Part shown: piece by piece, positions 5,949-6,551 of the stretch
How the letters are laid out: each line of letters opens with the position of its first letter
How positions within the stretch are numbered: position 1 is the stretch's first letter
Origin: Ferrovum sp.
GTDB taxonomy: Bacteria; Pseudomonadota; Gammaproteobacteria; Burkholderiales; Ferrovaceae
Assembly (NCBI GenBank): GCA_027450105.1
Contig: DAIDKJ010000076.1
Coordinates: 1 to 6,551 of the forward strand
Length of the DNA stretch: 6,551 nt
Direction of reading: 5' to 3'
Notes under the pieces: generated by a model
Database searches by the model: none
Seen by the model: the letters and a program-made list of their open reading frames with translations, nothing else
What the model was told of the DNA's origin: nothing
Translations under genes and position numbers: made by a program

Positions 5949-6551
5949 ATGAGTCATAATCTGTTCGATTCCCGTAAAACCTTTCCTCTGGCCAATGGCA
6001 CTGGAACCTATTACGCCATTCCTGCCCTGGAAACCGCGGGGGTTGCCCCCGTCTCACGCTTGCCCGTATCGATTCGCATCGTACTGGAAGCCGTATTGCG
6101 TCACTATGATGGAAAGCGCATCACGGAAAATCATGTGCGTGAACTGGCCAACTGGAAACCCAATGCGCCGCGCACCGAAGAAATCCCCTTCGTGGTAGCC
6201 CGGGTCGTTTTACAAGACTTTACCGGCGTGCCCCTGCTAGCTGATCTGGCCGCCATGCGCAATGTGGCCAAGGACCTGGGTAAGGACCCCAAGCGGATCG
6301 AACCCCTGGTCCCGGTCAATCTGGTTGTGGACCATTCGGTTCAGGTGGATCATTACAATACACCCACTGCCTTGGCTGACAACATGGCACTGGAATTTCA
6401 GCGCAATGGAGAGCGCTACAAATTCATGAAGTGGGGTATGCAGGCGTTTGACACATTTCAAGTTGTTCCACCTGGAATAGGGATTGTCCATCAAGTTAAC
6501 CTTGAATATCTTGCACGTGGTGTCATTAAGAAGGATCAGGTTTTCTATCCC
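5949..6551 (+). CDS. acnA: AcnA-type aconitate hydratase, N-terminal part (runs off right edge)
   Basis: This is the first 201 codons of an iron-sulfur aconitase (full length about 890-900), starting MSHNLFDSRKTFPL with AAGGAGA upstream of ATG 5949. Landmarks of the AcnA/IRP1 branch are SRLPVSIRIVLEAVLR, ARVVLQDFTGVPLLADLAAMR, PVNLVVDHSVQVDH, NGERYKFMKWGMQAF and VPPGIGIVHQVNLEY. The N-terminus does not resemble AcnD, whose equivalent region as I remember it reads more like LPYTSRVLAENLVRR, nor AcnB, which has a different domain order. The cluster-binding cysteines lie beyond the window. Being last in prpBCD, it probably rehydrates 2-methyl-cis-aconitate to 2-methylisocitrate and may also serve the TCA cycle. 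In the last 100 bases codon usage becomes AT-rich (9 of 33 codons end in G or C, against 18 of the first 34). AcnD-like function cannot be fully excluded from the N-terminus alone. Confidence 0.9.
   Translation, partial: MSHNLFDSRKTFPLANGTGTYYAIPALETAGVAPVSRLPVSIRIVLEAVLRHYDGKRITENHVRELANWKPNAPRTEEIPFVVARVVLQDFTGVPLLADLAAMRNVAKDLGKDPKRIEPLVPVNLVVDHSVQVDHYNTPTALADNMALEFQRNGERYKFMKWGMQAFDTFQVVPPGIGIVHQVNLEYLARGVIKKDQVFYP

Noticed and set aside
5949..6551. Calling the last gene acnD (Fe/S 2-methylcitrate dehydratase)
   Set aside because: The operon context suggests it, but the N-terminal sequence has the AcnA/IRP1 pattern and prpD is already present to do the dehydration.
1..6551. tRNA, rRNA, CRISPR, insertion sequence, attachment site or defence/toxin genes
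   Set aside because: Nothing of the kind was seen; almost every base is accounted for by eight metabolic or regulatory genes and short intergenic gaps.

Overview
The window is a compact stretch of bacterial central-carbon genes, with moderate GC (mid-50s by eye) and strong Shine-Dalgarno sites. It is most likely from a betaproteobacterium. This rests on recognising the style of the SdhA, SdhC and AcnA sequences and of the HutC-type GntR regulator beside sdhC; no database search was run. A related gammaproteobacterium is not excluded. There are no mobile elements, RNA genes or CRISPR arrays.

The left part (1-1402) is on the minus strand and reads sdhC, sdhD, sdhA. These are the two haem/quinone membrane anchors and the N-terminal 223 residues of the flavoprotein of succinate dehydrogenase (complex II). 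sdhC and sdhD overlap by 7 bp and sdhD and sdhA are 1 bp apart, so they are one operon; sdhB is presumably beyond the left edge. An 80-bp gap with a weak terminator-like hairpin separates sdhC from a GntR/HutC-family repressor gene (1483-2214, minus).

The regulator is divergent from a plus-strand operon that fills the rest of the window: prpB (2-methylisocitrate lyase), prpC (2-methylcitrate synthase), prpD (2-methylcitrate dehydratase) and the first 201 codons of an AcnA-type aconitase. The 158-bp divergent region holds a near-perfect 20-bp AT-rich palindrome, which is the likely GntR operator, and a good sigma70-type promoter (TTGACA-N17-TAACAT) firing towards prpB.

Together the genes describe propionyl-CoA disposal. 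PrpC condenses propionyl-CoA with oxaloacetate, PrpD dehydrates 2-methylcitrate, the aconitase probably rehydrates 2-methyl-cis-aconitate to 2-methylisocitrate, and PrpB cleaves that to pyruvate and succinate. Succinate dehydrogenase, encoded on the other side of the regulator, oxidises the succinate back towards oxaloacetate. The enzymes are well-known families with intact catalytic motifs, and I do not see an undescribed system. The more interesting points are the shared control region, the pairing of PrpD with an AcnA-type aconitase instead of AcnD/PrpF, a strong prpC-prpD intercistronic hairpin, a G8 tract in prpB, and a codon-usage shift at the right edge.
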